DNA from: Pontederia crassipes
Taxonomy: Eukaryota; Streptophyta; Magnoliopsida; Commelinales; Pontederiaceae
Direction of reading: 5' to 3'
Assembly: GCA_030549335.1 (NCBI GenBank)
Contig: CM060183.1
Coordinates: forward strand, 27,540,552-27,604,551
DNA length: 64,000 nt
Shown in pieces: positions 22,801-35,355 of this stretch. The position numbers and the translations under genes are program-made. Below the pieces are notes generated by a model. It ran no database searches, was not told the DNA's origin, and saw only the letters and a program-made list of their open reading frames with translations. Numbering within the stretch: the stretch's first letter is position 1; each line of letters opens with the position of its first letter.

Positions 22801-25432
22801 TTTCCACGATTCAAAGAGTCTCCTGTAGCCTAAAATTGTCCATTTTATCGATACAAGATACGCGAGTTCATATATATTTTTATTCATTTTTCTGGGTTAT
22901 TAATATTTTCATTATTATAATATTTAATGTTGGTCATCTCCTAGAAAAATTTTCGGGTTCGTGCATGTACGAGCTCTTCTTCATATGGGCATCATAGAAC
23001 TTTTTTTCAACTCAGCAGTGTTCAAGACTTTCAATCTTTCATATTAATTAGAGTTCGAACAAAAGTTAATTAAAAAAAGACGTGATAAATCTTGACCAAA
23101 TGATTATATTCTAAAAGTTAAATTTAAAATAACTAACTCTCGGCAATCTTGAAATACAATATAATTTTATTATTAAACTTAGTTAGAACGATCATCTGTC
23201 TTTGATGTATGCATGAACATATATTTGGAATTGAAACGATAAAAAAAACTTTAGCATTCCATTTATTATATATCAATCTGAAATAGTCGTAAATTAGTAG
23301 CCATCATGGATATCATGATTAGTATTAGGAAAAGATTTTTTTAAAAAAAAAGAGACAATAAAAGATGTAAATTACAAATTGAATCAAACTTCAAAGAATT
23401 TTATGCTATCACGCTTCATTCTTGTTTTTTTTTTCTAGCAACATGAGTCAAGAATTGCTAATTGTACTATGGACATGTTGGCAACACATATATTTATACG
23501 ATCGGTGTGTTAACTAAATAAATTCACCTGCAATTTTGGTGTAACTCGTTCAATTCCTTTTTGTCTGCTTTGGGATAAAAGAGAAAAATGATTATAAGTA
23601 CTTTCACGTACTTTGTGCTAAAAGATGAATTTATGGACGTCATCTGTTATTGCTACAAACATATATACTTGTTAATATTAAATAAATAGTTCGACGTGGA
23701 AGTGTTGGAACTAATAAATATAATTTTATAATAGTGACAGCTCTAAATTAGATTAGGTACGCAATCAAGACAATTATAAACACAACAACATCAACTTTTG
23801 TTTCGTCTTAACCTCCCTTTTTTTCTTATCGTGAAGGAAGAAACCTTTTATAGACGTATAATTGCAGTTGTGATAGATCGATGGTGCTACTTTTGTATCG
23901 TTTTAAATTGAGATGGCAGATCCAGAACCAAACATTTGGATGCTTCTTAACTCGTTCTTTGTTTCGATCTGATGATAAATTATTAATTATTTAGTTGCAC
24001 TATGTTGGTATATATGATATTGGGACATACGTAATCCATGAAGATTTCCAACTTAGCTTCCCACTCGTTGTTCTTCTCCAATTTGGATGCCTTCGTTCAA
24101 CGTTCGAAGTCTTGTCCATGGCAGGATCAATCAAATCGGATGATTGGAAATATATACTTCAATAGAACATATCATAACAATTTATGCATAATTAACGAGT
24201 TTTTCCCTTTTTTTCCCAATAAGAGCTTTCATATAAGTACCACAAAAAATAATAATTTATGTTCCCGTTCCAATCAAAAGACACTATTGCCATTTTATAT
24301 ACTTATCTTATCTTTTTAATTAATTATATCCATGAATAATTTATATAGTTAACTTTGTTACGAGTTTATCTCACAAATTTTTTTATTTTGAATTTTAAGA
24401 ATAGGCATACTTGAATATTATTAAATTAGACAATTTAATTGATTCTTTTTTGCTGTAATAAGACTTATAACAATGAATTTATATTTAAATTAGGAGGAGT
24501 CAAAATTAATGTGAAAATTATGGATCCAGATATATTTATGCTATTAATTTTTTTTAAAATAATTTTTATTAATTATATTTCATGTGTTTTGAGAATATAA
24601 ACGTTTCTTTTTTATTTTTAAGTAACTACAACAATGTTGTTAGAATAAAATTCAACTAGAATGCTAATGAAATTATAAATAAAAATTAAATCAAAAGTGA
24701 ATAATCATGATACATTAGTTTTATTACTTATACTACTATTTAGATAATGACCATATAGAAGGATAAAAGATGATGTTTAAAAAGGATCAAATAAATTAAG
24801 TCAGATCGGCAATTATATTAATTTGAAGTGACAATAAAGTTGAAACAATTTTATCTCGGTTCTCAATCTTTGGTCATTCTCCTCATTAATTATGCCTTGA
24901 TCACTCAAATGAAGTATTTTCTCGTTGTATTCCTTCCTAAAACATGATAATTATGATAAATGGTATTAATTTTTTATATTTAGAGTATTATAAAGATTTA
25001 CCTAATTCCGTTTTAGGTTTTTGAAGGCTTCTTTTTATTTGACTTTAAAATGCGACAACGAAAAATTTCGATTACAAGGTTCAATTCAATGGTAGCAATA
25101 GAGTAAAATCAATAATTTAATTTGTTAAACTTTTCTTAAACACTTTTTTTTAAAAAAATTCTTAACCACTTATGGGGGGCACCATTTTATTTAACTCGTC
25201 TATTCCACATTCTACGTTGGCTCAAATCGGTTCAACGTAAAAGATCGCTATTCCTTAATTATTCATATCCTTTCTTCTGATCCAACATTAGGGCAACACT
25301 TTTATTCTCAAAATTATTTACCACATGATCGTGAGTAGTTTTTTTATGCTGACTTACGCCTCCAATATTTAGAATTATATATTAGTATCTTATTCTTATT
25401 GATTCAAAATCAGAGTCAAGTGAGTATGACAA
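17775..25432. other. Long intergenic region, no supported gene
   Basis: About 7.7 kb in which I see no gene. Open frames are short, uncorrelated between strands and without domains. A TA microsatellite lies at about 19827-19879. A moderately GC-rich block at 21960-22260 contains ACGTGG-type words (for example GAACGTGGGGTCC and TACGTGGGATCC), which look like G-box/ABRE-like sites but have no gene after them. 18400-18960 has the AT-rich texture of the MITE-like elements at 12141 and 15049, but I could not fix its ends. Short stretches with 'GTTTGGATT' near 21498 and 22434 may be further degenerate transposon ends. Confidence 0.55.
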
Positions 25433-28400
25433 TCTATACTATATTAAAAGGAGAGTACTTTTGATGAGAAGATGACATTTGGCAAATTCTTGAATCGCCA
25501 TGTGTCTTATATATAAAATTTTTAATGGATGGTTGGGTAGTAAATTTTTGGGTAACTAATTTCGCATGATTTAAAAAGAAGACGTTATAAGAGTAAAAAA
25601 AATATTTTGGATAATTCTTGAAAGACATTTAATCCTAGATTAATAATGTAAAACAAATGTATAGAAATAATAATGATAACCTTTATGATAAAATAAATAT
25701 ATATATAAATAATAACGATTTAGATATAAATTATGTATTTATATCATAATAATTAAAATATTGATTTATCATGACATTCCATTGGATGATTAATTATTAA
25801 TCTACACAATTAATTAGGAACCGTCTCAACTTCTATTTATCTGTTGGAAACCCTTTCCACTTAGCAACCGTCTCAATATAATGTACAATGCAAAATATTT
25901 ATGATCTTATCTTAGAATGAGTAGTAAAAATAGAAAGAATGACATTTGGCACATCTATTCGGGTGTCATTTGTTAAATATTGAAAACTAATTTGTCTAAT
26001 TTTTTAATAATAATTATAAAAATTGGCTATAATATTTGTTAATTATATTAATTTAATTGGAGCAGCAGATAATAACTATCTATAACCGTCCAATAGACAT
26101 AGTGACTACATTTTCTTATAAATTAACACCTATATTGTGGAAATGATATCATTTGTCTAATAAATTAGCAAAAATATTAAATTATGTAATAATATATTTT
26201 GGCACATGAAAATATTGTTCCTATGAACGGGTATTTAGCAACTGTTTCCTAGCATTCTTATAAATACTATTCAGGAAGGAAGAAAATCTCATTCAACCAA
26301 CTTATATTCTTTATTACATTAATGTTTTGCCAATGGTTACTTTACTTTTTTAGACTGAAGCATCAATTTGCATTTCTTCTATTTTAAAATCTTCCCAATG
26401 GTAGAAGTTCGTCTAATTTTGAACTAACATTTCAAAATTTCATTTTCTCACTACTTAGATCTTCCAAGTGTTATTATATTTTTATCCCCTATTATAAATA
26501 TTTTAACAATTGACATGTAAATACATTGTCACATGTTTGTCATGTCTTTCAATTGCTCTATGACCCAACTTAAAAGATTTTGATAGTGCTAAGATTTATT
26601 TTCTTTTTAATATATTTTTTGACAAATGTATAAATGTTATGAGTGCTTAATTTTATTTGATAAATTTTCTACGATTTATTTGAGTACTAATCATGCAGGG
26701 TTTGATTTTGAAGATGAATTTTATTAATGATATGAAAATTTAAGTTTAAGGAGCATTGAAATTCTAAATTTTTATAGTGCGATTCCAACACTCTTAATCG
26801 TATGAATATCCTAATGGCAATGTCTTATTTGAAATGATCTTAAAAATACAAAATTTTAATTTATAATTATTAATTTTATTCAAAATATTTCTATTTTATG
26901 CAAATTATTATATTTCTCTCTTTGTTCATAAAAAAACATGTACTTTTCTGTTTTAAAATGTTTTATATTTTTCATATATTCACTAATTTATCTATCTATA
27001 CTATATACTATATTAAAGGGATGAGAATATGACATTTGACACTAGCCTAGATTGCCATCTATTAATCATGTATCAGTGATGCAAATCCAATATTTATTTT
27101 TTGAATTAATACATAAATGTGATTTTTTTTTAAAAAATCATTCAAGCGGGTTTCCCAAAATAATAACTGTATTCTCACCGGCCCCTAGATTTTTTTTGGA
27201 GAATTCTTATTCTTTAATATGTTTTTTAATCTTAAAATATTGTAGAGTTTTCTTAAATCGAATAAATTCGATTACAATAAATAATTGATAACTAAAAAAT
27301 TAACTAATTTAGCATATGTAATTATATATAAATAATAAGACATTGTGTTTCATTATCTTAGTATATATTTACATATTAATCATACCAATAACGGCTACGG
27401 AATATCTATATATACTTCAATTTGAAGCAATATACTATCTAGGACAAATTTAGACACGTCATTTATTTGAATTCTAGCATGCTATCCATAAACCGATTGG
27501 ATAACATCTGAAAAGACGAACATGATAAACAAGCGCTGAGAAACGTGGCTGATTAACTTTCAATTAAATTTTTAGCCCTTGTTAAGTCTGTAACCACCTA
27601 AAATGTATTGTACAAATATGGTGCATCCAATTGAGGAAAACAAAAGTAAATGACATGGATTGTTTGGAGAGTGTACAAAGTAATAAACAAACTGATAATA
27701 ATAATACTAAGTGCTGATACAAATACTAAATGTTACAATTAATTAATATGATATTTAATAATGAGATTATCAAGTGGAAATACAAAAAATTGAATGATGC
27801 AATAAATTAATATGATTTTGAGATAATAAGTATAAAAATTGTAAATTGTAAAAATAACAAAAACACGGAAAGAGTAATGAAAGAAGAAGAGGCCTTTGAT
27901 GCGACGTAAAATCTTTCTAAAAAAACATAAGGTGGTGGATATGTTTGTGTTTAAAAATAATGAAAACAATAGTGTATTCCATGAACATATTGATTATTAT
28001 TATTTGTTTTAAATTTTTTTACTATATATTATTGGAGAATGATATAACTGTGGTAAATATAATAATAACAAAAATGAATAATTATATTCAGACATACATA
28101 ATTTTTGTACACTTACATTTTTCTTAATTATTTTAATTTATTAGAAATATAATTTGAGATATTATTTTAATTCTAGATGAGATATATGAAAATTTGTTTC
28201 GTTAGTTCTTTTTTCCATTTTAAATTATTTTAATATACATATCATTTTTTTAGGCCAAGGTTTCAAATATGTATCAACCTATTATATTATGCATGCATAT
28301 ATGTAATATGCCTAAGTTATTTTATGAAGTTTTTATGGATAAATATGTCAAAAAAATTAAATTGAGGACAACAACAACTCAAGAACTATGAATTCTAATA

Positions 28401-28493
28401 TTTTTTTAAAATACAAATACATAATTATTTTTTATTTTTATAATAGAAATTTTATTCTTAAGTCATCCGCACATCGTGCGGGATATACACTAG
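25433..28493 (+). mobile_element. Non-autonomous Helitron (two candidate 5' ends)
   Basis: The 3' end is diagnostic: a 6-bp GC stem with a 3-base loop (CCGCAC-ATC-GTGCGG, 28467-28481), then nine bases, then terminal CTAG at 28490-28493, followed by T. The 5' end starts TCTATACTATATTAAAAGG at 25433 after an A, matching the TC start and A/T insertion site of Helitrons. A second, related start, TCTATACTATATACTATATT, lies at 26995 and is also preceded by A; both are followed by ATGACATTTG(G/A)CA-type sequence. The element is therefore either 3,061 bp, or 1,499 bp with an older truncated copy upstream. No Rep/helicase frame is present, so it would depend on an autonomous partner. The interior is AT-rich with no captured gene that I recognise. 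Confidence 0.78.
28467..28493 (+). other. Helitron 3' terminal hairpin and CTAG end
   Basis: Perfect 6-bp stem (CCGCAC with GTGCGG), ATC loop, then GATATACA and CTAG. The hairpin position just upstream of the terminus is the Helitron termination signal. Confidence 0.82.
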
Positions 28494-28833
28494 TTTTTCT
28501 TAATTAAGCGATGACTCTAAAACTTAAAACCTATATGAATTTTATTTTCTAAATAATAAAAAAACTACAACAATTTTAAACCAATTATATGATAATAGTT
28601 TTGGATACTTTTGATAATCCGGAAAAAAAAAACCCATTGCTTCCTCTTTATGTCGCCCACTTATTCACCTCCACGTGTCCAATTACCGCACTGCGACACC
28701 TTCCATCTTCCATCTTCCATGTGTCCATTCGAGCACCTGCGGGACCCGCACTCTTCCACTGCGCGGGTCTCCTCCTCATCAGAACCGGTTAACGCGACGA
28801 GTCCTCCGTTGCAGCAGCACAACTCCCTCCCTC
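28494..28833 (+). promoter_or_regulatory. Upstream region of the sulfate transporter gene
   Basis: About 340 bp between the Helitron end and the TATA box. From about 28650 it becomes GC-rich, with a CCACGTGTCC word at 28671-28680 that contains a CACGTG G-box core, and several CTTCCA repeats near 28698-28718. The Helitron therefore sits only about 340 bp upstream of the core promoter. Regulatory meaning is inferred from position. Confidence 0.5.
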
Positions 28834-28840
28834 TATATAA
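28834..28840 (+). promoter_or_regulatory. TATA box of the sulfate transporter gene
   Basis: TATATAA in a pyrimidine-rich context (CCCTCTATATAAGCCCC), 290 bp upstream of the start codon. A transcription start about 30 bp downstream, near 28865-28875, would give a 5' leader of about 260 bp. Confidence 0.6.
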
Positions 28841-28944
28841 GCCCCCCTCGCCAGTTTCCTCCCCTCAGTGGCCAGTTACAACCTCCTCTCTTTCTCACTC
28901 CACTCCTCCTCCCCCTCTCTCTCTCCTCTCTATTCTCTACTTGC

Positions 28945-28948
<4 letters not shown>

Positions 28949-28999
<51 letters not shown>
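28949..28999 (+). repeat. (CT)n microsatellite in the 5' leader of the sulfate transporter gene
   Basis: About 25 CT units within a longer pyrimidine-rich stretch (28905-29010), located between the putative transcription start and the ATG at 29131. CT-rich leaders are common in plant genes. Overlapping open frames here are products of the repeat. Confidence 0.85.
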
Positions 29000-29003
<4 letters not shown>

Positions 29004-29130
29004 TCCGTGCACCGGAGCAGAGCAAGCGAACCACTAGTTCTGGTCTTTGGTTAATTTGGGGGAACATATACTGTGTGCATCTCCATCTGTCTCCCTCCAA
29101 GTTAGGACAAGATTAATTTGGGGGAGCCTA

Positions 29131-30031
29131 ATGGGGAATGCAGACACAGTTTTCCCTGCGGGCTCCGTGGCCGGGATGGAGTACGCACGGCGCGTGCCCG
29201 TTCCGCCGGAACGGCCGTTCTTTGACACCTTCAGGTCGAACCTCAAGGAGACCTTCTTCCCGGATGACCCCTTCCGGCAGATCAAGAGCGAGAAGGGGTC
29301 ACGGAGGGTACTGGCCGGGCTGAAGTACTTCTTGCCCATCCTCGAGTGGGCTCCGACTTATAACCTCCAACTGTTCAAGTCGGACCTCATCGCCGGCATA
29401 ACCATCGCCAGCCTCGCCATACCGCAGGGAATCAGCTACGCCAAGCTCGCAAACTTGCCGCCGATTCTGGGCTTATGTGAGTGCTCTACGTAGTATATAT
29501 CATGCAGGAGCCAGTAAAGTTCATCGATGAACAGTAGTTACTATGTATATTATATATAAGTCATCCTTTTCTGATATTTTATTTTTCTGATGAAGATTCG
29601 AGCTTTGTGCCGCCATTGGTATATGCGATGATGGGGAGCTCGCGGGACCTTGCGGTGGGGACGGTGGCGGTGGCGTCCCTTCTGATAGCGTCCATGCTGG
29701 GGAAGGAGGTCTCAGCGACGCAGAACCCCGCGCTCTACCTCCACATGGCCTTCACCGCCACCTTCTTCGCCGGGTTGTTCCAGGCAGCCTTGGGGTTCTT
29801 GAGGTTTGTAATTTCGCTTTCACCCACCGCTCGTTAAATATTGTTTACTTGATTCCAAACTCGTGTTTGTTTAATATGAGTTAATATAGTTCGTAACGTG
29901 TATATGCACACATGATGATTAGAACTTAGAAGATGGTACGAGGTATAAAGTTTCATTCGGTATAGTTAGACACTAACATGTTAATATATATGTATATGTC
30001 TATATTATATTCATGAGACGTACGTTAGCGA

Positions 30032-30089
<58 letters not shown>

Positions 30090-32052
30090 CAGGTTTAGTT
30101 AATAATATGTGGAAATTAAAATCGTATAGCATGTGTGGCGGAAGCGTTATGAGTAACTGCACACTTTTTTTGTTGGCCTGCCGTGGACTGGTCACTCGTT
30201 TATCTCCAAGCCAAGGCACCTGATTACATGTACTTGTTGACCAGAAAAGACTAGAGAAACGTATATAACTTACTCCACAAATAAACTATTCGTATATACT
30301 AAGATTTATGCTGAAAAAGTTATATGCACAAGCTGATAAAAAAAAGAGCTTGAAAAATCATGTCATGCCTAAAAATATGATACATCCATCATATTTGTTT
30401 AATTATTATAAAACGATCGTGTCTAAAATTATAATTCATTCATCATGCAACAATTAATCGAGCTATAAAAAGGTAGTGTTTGTATTATCGAGATAAAGGT
30501 GATAAGGCTTAGAGCCCTCTAGGCGGCTCCAATTCCAGCAATCCAAGCACATAAGAAATAAGCACGTGATTCGTGCACATATGATGCCGAAAAGAGATTT
30601 TATCTTAGTGCGGCGTAGAACTAATTATGACTTCAGATAGAGCACACGATTCGAGTTAGAAAACAAATGTACATGAATTCCAGATATGTTTGATAAATAA
30701 AGAGTATAAAGAAATAAAATAAAAAAGAGTGCACGTTACATGAATTCGATGTCGTTTTTCCCTTTCTCCAGGGGAAAAAAAAAAGAGAACGCTCAGAACG
30801 TTGCGAACATGCTGTCAAAGACAGGATTCAGTCCCACTGGATTGCTTGAAAGAGCTTTCTATTTTTTATGTGTTCAGTATTGGTAACTGAAGAAAAAAGC
30901 AACAATAATTAAGCCTTCTTCTTGATCACATGTTTCCTGTTACATGTTTCAGGCTGGGGTTCATAGTGGATTTCTTATCGCACGCAACCATCGTGGGATT
31001 CATGGCGGGAGCTGCCACGGTGGTGTGCCTGCAGCAGCTGAAAGGGATGCTGGGCCTCCAGCACTTCACTACGGCCACTGACATCGTCTCTGTGATGGAG
31101 TCCGTCTTCACCCAGACTCACCAGGTGAGATTTTCAGCATATAAAACGTACTTAACGCTAACTTCTCAACTTCTCAAACTTCATGGTTTCATGTGCTGCT
31201 GTAATACGTGCACGTAGGAAGCAAAAGGGTGCACATATTAAGCATCAGGGTTCATTGATGTTTGAGATTTTGTTTCTTAAACTCCTAATCGAACTTTGTT
31301 TCTTCTTCATATGGGGCTTGCCTTGCATGATAATAAGTTTCTGTATCTGAAAAAAAAAAAGTTTCTGTATCTACACCTTTGATCGTCATGCCTGATCCAC
31401 ATGCACTGTTTGCTGATTCCACTTTCTGGATAGTTGGATTTATTTTTGTGGGTAACTTGAACGCGATTTGTCTAATGATTGTGTGGTGGCGGTTGTTGAC
31501 TTCTTTTTCCTTTGCAGTGGAGGTGGGAAAGTGTGGTGCTCGGATGCTGCTTCCTCTTCTTCCTCCTCCTCACACGCTTCTTTGTAAGTTGACGCCTTTC
31601 GCCTCCTCTCCCCCCCTGACTGTGATATCTCATGAACACACATTGCAATCATTCATATCTACAGGATACACCAAGTCAACATATGAAAAAAAAAGTGTCT
31701 TTAGGGTCCCATGGAATATAAAACGCGATTTTACTGCCTCAGTATATATCACATATACAACACAAATTTATACGAGTACATACATCCATGCAAGTAATGA
31801 CATTTGGGAGAAAAAAAAGTAGTGTTTGGACCATCATTGTTTGTGCATACGTTAATAGCTATATGATTAAAAACAAAATAGGTTGTGAGAGGAAAAAGCA
31901 TATTATGCTTAGTTTGAACAGTACAAGTTGCACAATGGACAAGATCTGCAGGCCTGCCCATGTTAGAACTTAGGACACAAACCCGTGACGCACGTTTAAT
32001 GCCGCTCAGAAACGAGGGACCTCCCAAAGGTAGAGAGAGAGAGGGAGGGAGG

Positions 32053-32086
<34 letters not shown>

Positions 32087-34683
32087 CGCAGACAACTATA
32101 GTTGTCTTCTTTTGCCAAAAATCATAAAGCTAACAGAGGGGATATTGTCTCCTCTTCCTTTGTCCTTGAATTGCTCCAATCAATTGGAAGTGATGAAACT
32201 GGCACGAGCGTTACTGTCAGAAGAAATTACTAGATTCAGATGTTGGTTTGGTCGGTTGGTTCAATCAGAGTTCTTCTTCAACAATTGAGAAACCTGCAGG
32301 TTGATAGGTAATAGGGATAACAAATCGATACATACTACAAATATGTTGATGACAGCCAAAACAAATTGTATACGTAGCTTTTTTATGGCCTATTGAAAGG
32401 AGCAGCTAATGGTTTCTTGTGCATCTGCTCCTTGGTATCCTTCCATAGTTCCATGCACGATACCTTTTGACTTAATGGCTAAAAGGTGAATAAAGGGTCT
32501 CTTGGAGCACACAAGGGATTGAAGAATGGGGAAATGGCTGGGGACCCATCATGCACCATTCCATAATTAGACCAGAATCGATTGCTTTTAAAAATTTCAG
32601 GCTTACCTCCACCAGTTGAGAACGTTTCATGATTCAAATAGCTACGTGTCCTGATCCCATGTTCATGCTAAACTAAAGCGATTCTAGAGAAAGCAACAAG
32701 TCATGCAAATTGATAGTCAGGAGATAAGAAAAAGTGGGTCTTCTTTGTTATGCATGTTATACTTTAGATTGAGGAAATGTTGATAAATTTGTTTAATCTT
32801 TGTTAGAGCAAAAGAAGGCCCAAGTTCTTCTGGGTCTCTGCAGCGGCCCCATTGATGTCTGTGATACTCGCAAGCGTCCTGGTCTACCTCGCCCACGCAG
32901 AGAACCATGGCGTCCAAGTGGTGAGTTCTTTTATTCTGTTGGAATTCCGAAAGTCTAAAGGTTACAGGCATGAGAATTAATTTGCAGACTAGTAATTCAA
33001 AAGATTTACCAGAACATGCAACAGGAAGGCACTGTTTGATTTAAGCTAATTACAAATTAATATGCAGATTGGATACTTGAAGAAGGGTCTAAATCCACCA
33101 TCTGCGACCACATTGACCTTCTCCACGCCCTACATGATGATTGCCCTCAAGACGGGCATCATCACGGGGGTAATTGCACTAGCTGTAAGTTAATCTGAAC
33201 TCCAAGGTTCAAATTCCACTTAGTTGTCATGCATTTTGGTGGTGCATGAAGAAACCAGTGGTAATTTTTGCGTGTTAACAGGAAGGAATCGCAGTTGGAA
33301 GGAGCTTTGCCATGTTCAAGAACTACCACATTGATGGCAACAAAGAAATGATAGCGATTGGGATGATGAACATTACTGGTTCACTAACATCATGTTACCT
33401 TACCACTGGTAATGCACATGCTCCAACAAATGCAAATTTGCAGTAATTCTAGCAAGAAACCAATTAATGTTGATGATGAATTCATTTTATTGATCTCAGG
33501 GCCATTCTCTCGGTCTGCTGTCAACTACAACGCGGGGTGCAAGACGGCCATGTCGAACGTGGTGATGGCCGTGGCAGTGATGATTACGCTGTTGTTCTTG
33601 ACGCCACTGTTCCATTACACGCCCCTAGTGGTTCTCTCCGCCATCATCATCTCCGCCATGCTCGGCCTCATCGACTACGAGGCAGCGATACACCTCTGGC
33701 ATGTCGACAAGGTCGACTTCTGCGTCTGCCTCGGCGCCTACCTTGGAGTCGTCTTCGGCAGCGTCGAGATCGGACTAGTCATTGCAGTAAGTAGCAGTGT
33801 CTATAAAAGTGATGTATTTTGAACTGAGTAGCTTAGTTAAGGGGAAAAAATCAAATCTTTGTTGCAGGTGGCGATCTCAGTACTAAGGGTTCTGTTATTT
33901 GTTGCGAGGCCACGGACCACAGTCCTGGGAAACATCCCCAACTCCATGGTCTACCGCCGGATCGATCAGTACCCCCTGGCAGAGAGCGTGCCGGGAGTGC
34001 TCATACTGCGGATTGATGCTCCAATCTACTTCGCCAATGCAAGCTACCTGAGAGAAAGGTTTGCCATTGTTTAGTATACAATACACAGTATATGCCCGGA
34101 GTGGTTCATGCTGAAGTCCTTAACGATGTGCTCCTGGTTTTAATTAGGATATCTCGGTGGATAGATGAAGAGGAAGAGAAGCTTAAGCCCAAAGAAGGAA
34201 GCTTGCAGTATGTGATCCTGGACATGAGTGGTAAGCACATATATACTTCTCTTGGAAGGTACAAGTACGTGATGATACCTTATTAACGTTGGTCGTCGGG
34301 TCTCTTCTGTGGCAGCTGTTGGCAGCATCGACACCAGTGGGATCAGCATGCTGGACGAAGTTAAGAAGGGTGCTGACAGAAGGGGCCTCCAGGTAGTTGG
34401 CTTGCACCTTGATACCACTGCTAAATTTAGATTGCAAATTAACCCAGAGCAGGACTAACCATGAGCGTAATTTCTCTGTGATCAGCTCGTGCTAGCAAAC
34501 CCTGGGACGGAGATAATGAAGAAGCTGGACAAGTCCAAAATCCTGGAAGCCATTGGGCAAGAATGGATCTTTCTCACCGTAGGCGAGGCAGTCGCTGCAT
34601 GCAACTTCATGCTCCACTCGTGCAAGAAGCCAGCAACGGCAGCAGGCGTCGATGATGCCACAGCTTGTGGTAACCTTGTGTGA
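29131..34683 (+). CDS. SULTR3: SULTR3-type sulfate/proton symporter (SULTR3;1-like), 12 exons
   Basis: Exons: 29131-29476, 29596-29803, 30953-31124, 31518-31583, 32807-32920, 33068-33184, 33282-33408, 33500-33786, 33868-34058, 34148-34230, 34316-34392, 34486-34683. All introns are GT-AG and the 1,986-nt CDS stays in frame, giving 661 aa, close to the usual 650-660 for the family. The start is the first ATG before MGNADTVFP, the typical SULTR3 N-terminus. The SLC26/SulP signature lies at residues 113-138 (GLYSSFVPPLVYAMMGSSRD...GT), the multi-pass membrane domain spans roughly 80-510, and a C-terminal STAS domain covers about 535-640, with the conserved DTSGI at 576-580 whose Thr is important in Arabidopsis SULTR1;2. 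Family members move sulfate with protons; Arabidopsis SULTR3;1 is reported at the plastid envelope, while some SULTR3 proteins (SPDT) carry phosphate, so substrate and membrane are inferred. No disruption seen; likely functional. Confidence 0.95.
29804..30952 (+). other. Intron 2 of the sulfate transporter gene, with TA microsatellite
   Basis: This 1,149-bp intron contains a long TA repeat at about 30033-30088, the usual AT richness and no foreign gene. Reading frames across it are repeat products. Confidence 0.8.
31584..32806 (+). other. Intron 4 of the sulfate transporter gene, with GA microsatellite
   Basis: At 1,223 bp this is the longest intron of the gene. A GA-rich run lies at about 32033-32082. 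No transposon ends or coding sequence are recognised. Confidence 0.8.
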
Positions 34684-35355
34684 CTTCAGAAAGGCTAGCA
34701 GCATAAGATACTACCTATGGAATTATGGGGCCCTGCCGGCGCATTTGTCGCTCTTTCCTTTTCTTCCTTTGGTTGCCAGCAAATGAGAGAGACCCAAGGG
34801 AGAAAATTTAGACATGTCTTGTAGAACCATGTCTATGTCCTCTGTATGCTATACGAGTTGGAAGTAATATATAACCATCTTTTTTTCATTCTGAATCCAC
34901 AACTAAGCCATTGGCTAACGAATTGCTTTGACTATTTGATTGTATCAAACGGAAAGGCATGAGTTTAGAGAAACAATGAAAAAGTGCAGTACAAACGAAG
35001 AATCACAAGTGTCTGATGTTCAGCTTGGTGCATGCATGCCAAGAGTCTGGAAGAAAAACTTTTCACATTTGGAATCCAGCATATATCATGGCAAATCATT
35101 CATTTTTCACAACCTCATGTGTATTTTTTCTGCATTAAAATAACCGAAATCACGGAAAAGCTCGAACAGAAAAATGCAATTTGGAAGATGAAGCCCATCA
35201 AAATTTGGATTGGCATTAGAAATTAGAATATACAATATCCATGGATGATTCAAGTGGACAACTTCCATCAACTACAAAAGAACATTGCATGTGGCTTCAT
35301 GAGAACAGATGATGTAAGCACCAACTAAGGAAATCTATGTATTCTTCCATTTAAA
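34684..35355. other. Convergent 3' region between the two genes
   Basis: The stop codons of the + strand transporter (34681-34683) and the - strand NET1-like gene (35356-35358) are separated by 672 bp, which must hold both 3' untranslated regions and polyadenylation sites. AT-rich words such as AATATATAA near 34867 could serve the transporter. No other gene is seen. The transcripts could overlap at their 3' ends. Confidence 0.6.

Noticed and set aside
23702-23850. Another solo LTR starting TGTTGGAAC
   Set aside because: No CA end with a matching 5-bp duplication of the preceding bases was found.
28589-29116. Overlapping + strand frames with long Leu/Ser runs before the transporter start
   Set aside because: They come from the (CT)n leader repeat read in different frames and lie between the TATA box and the recognised start at 29131.
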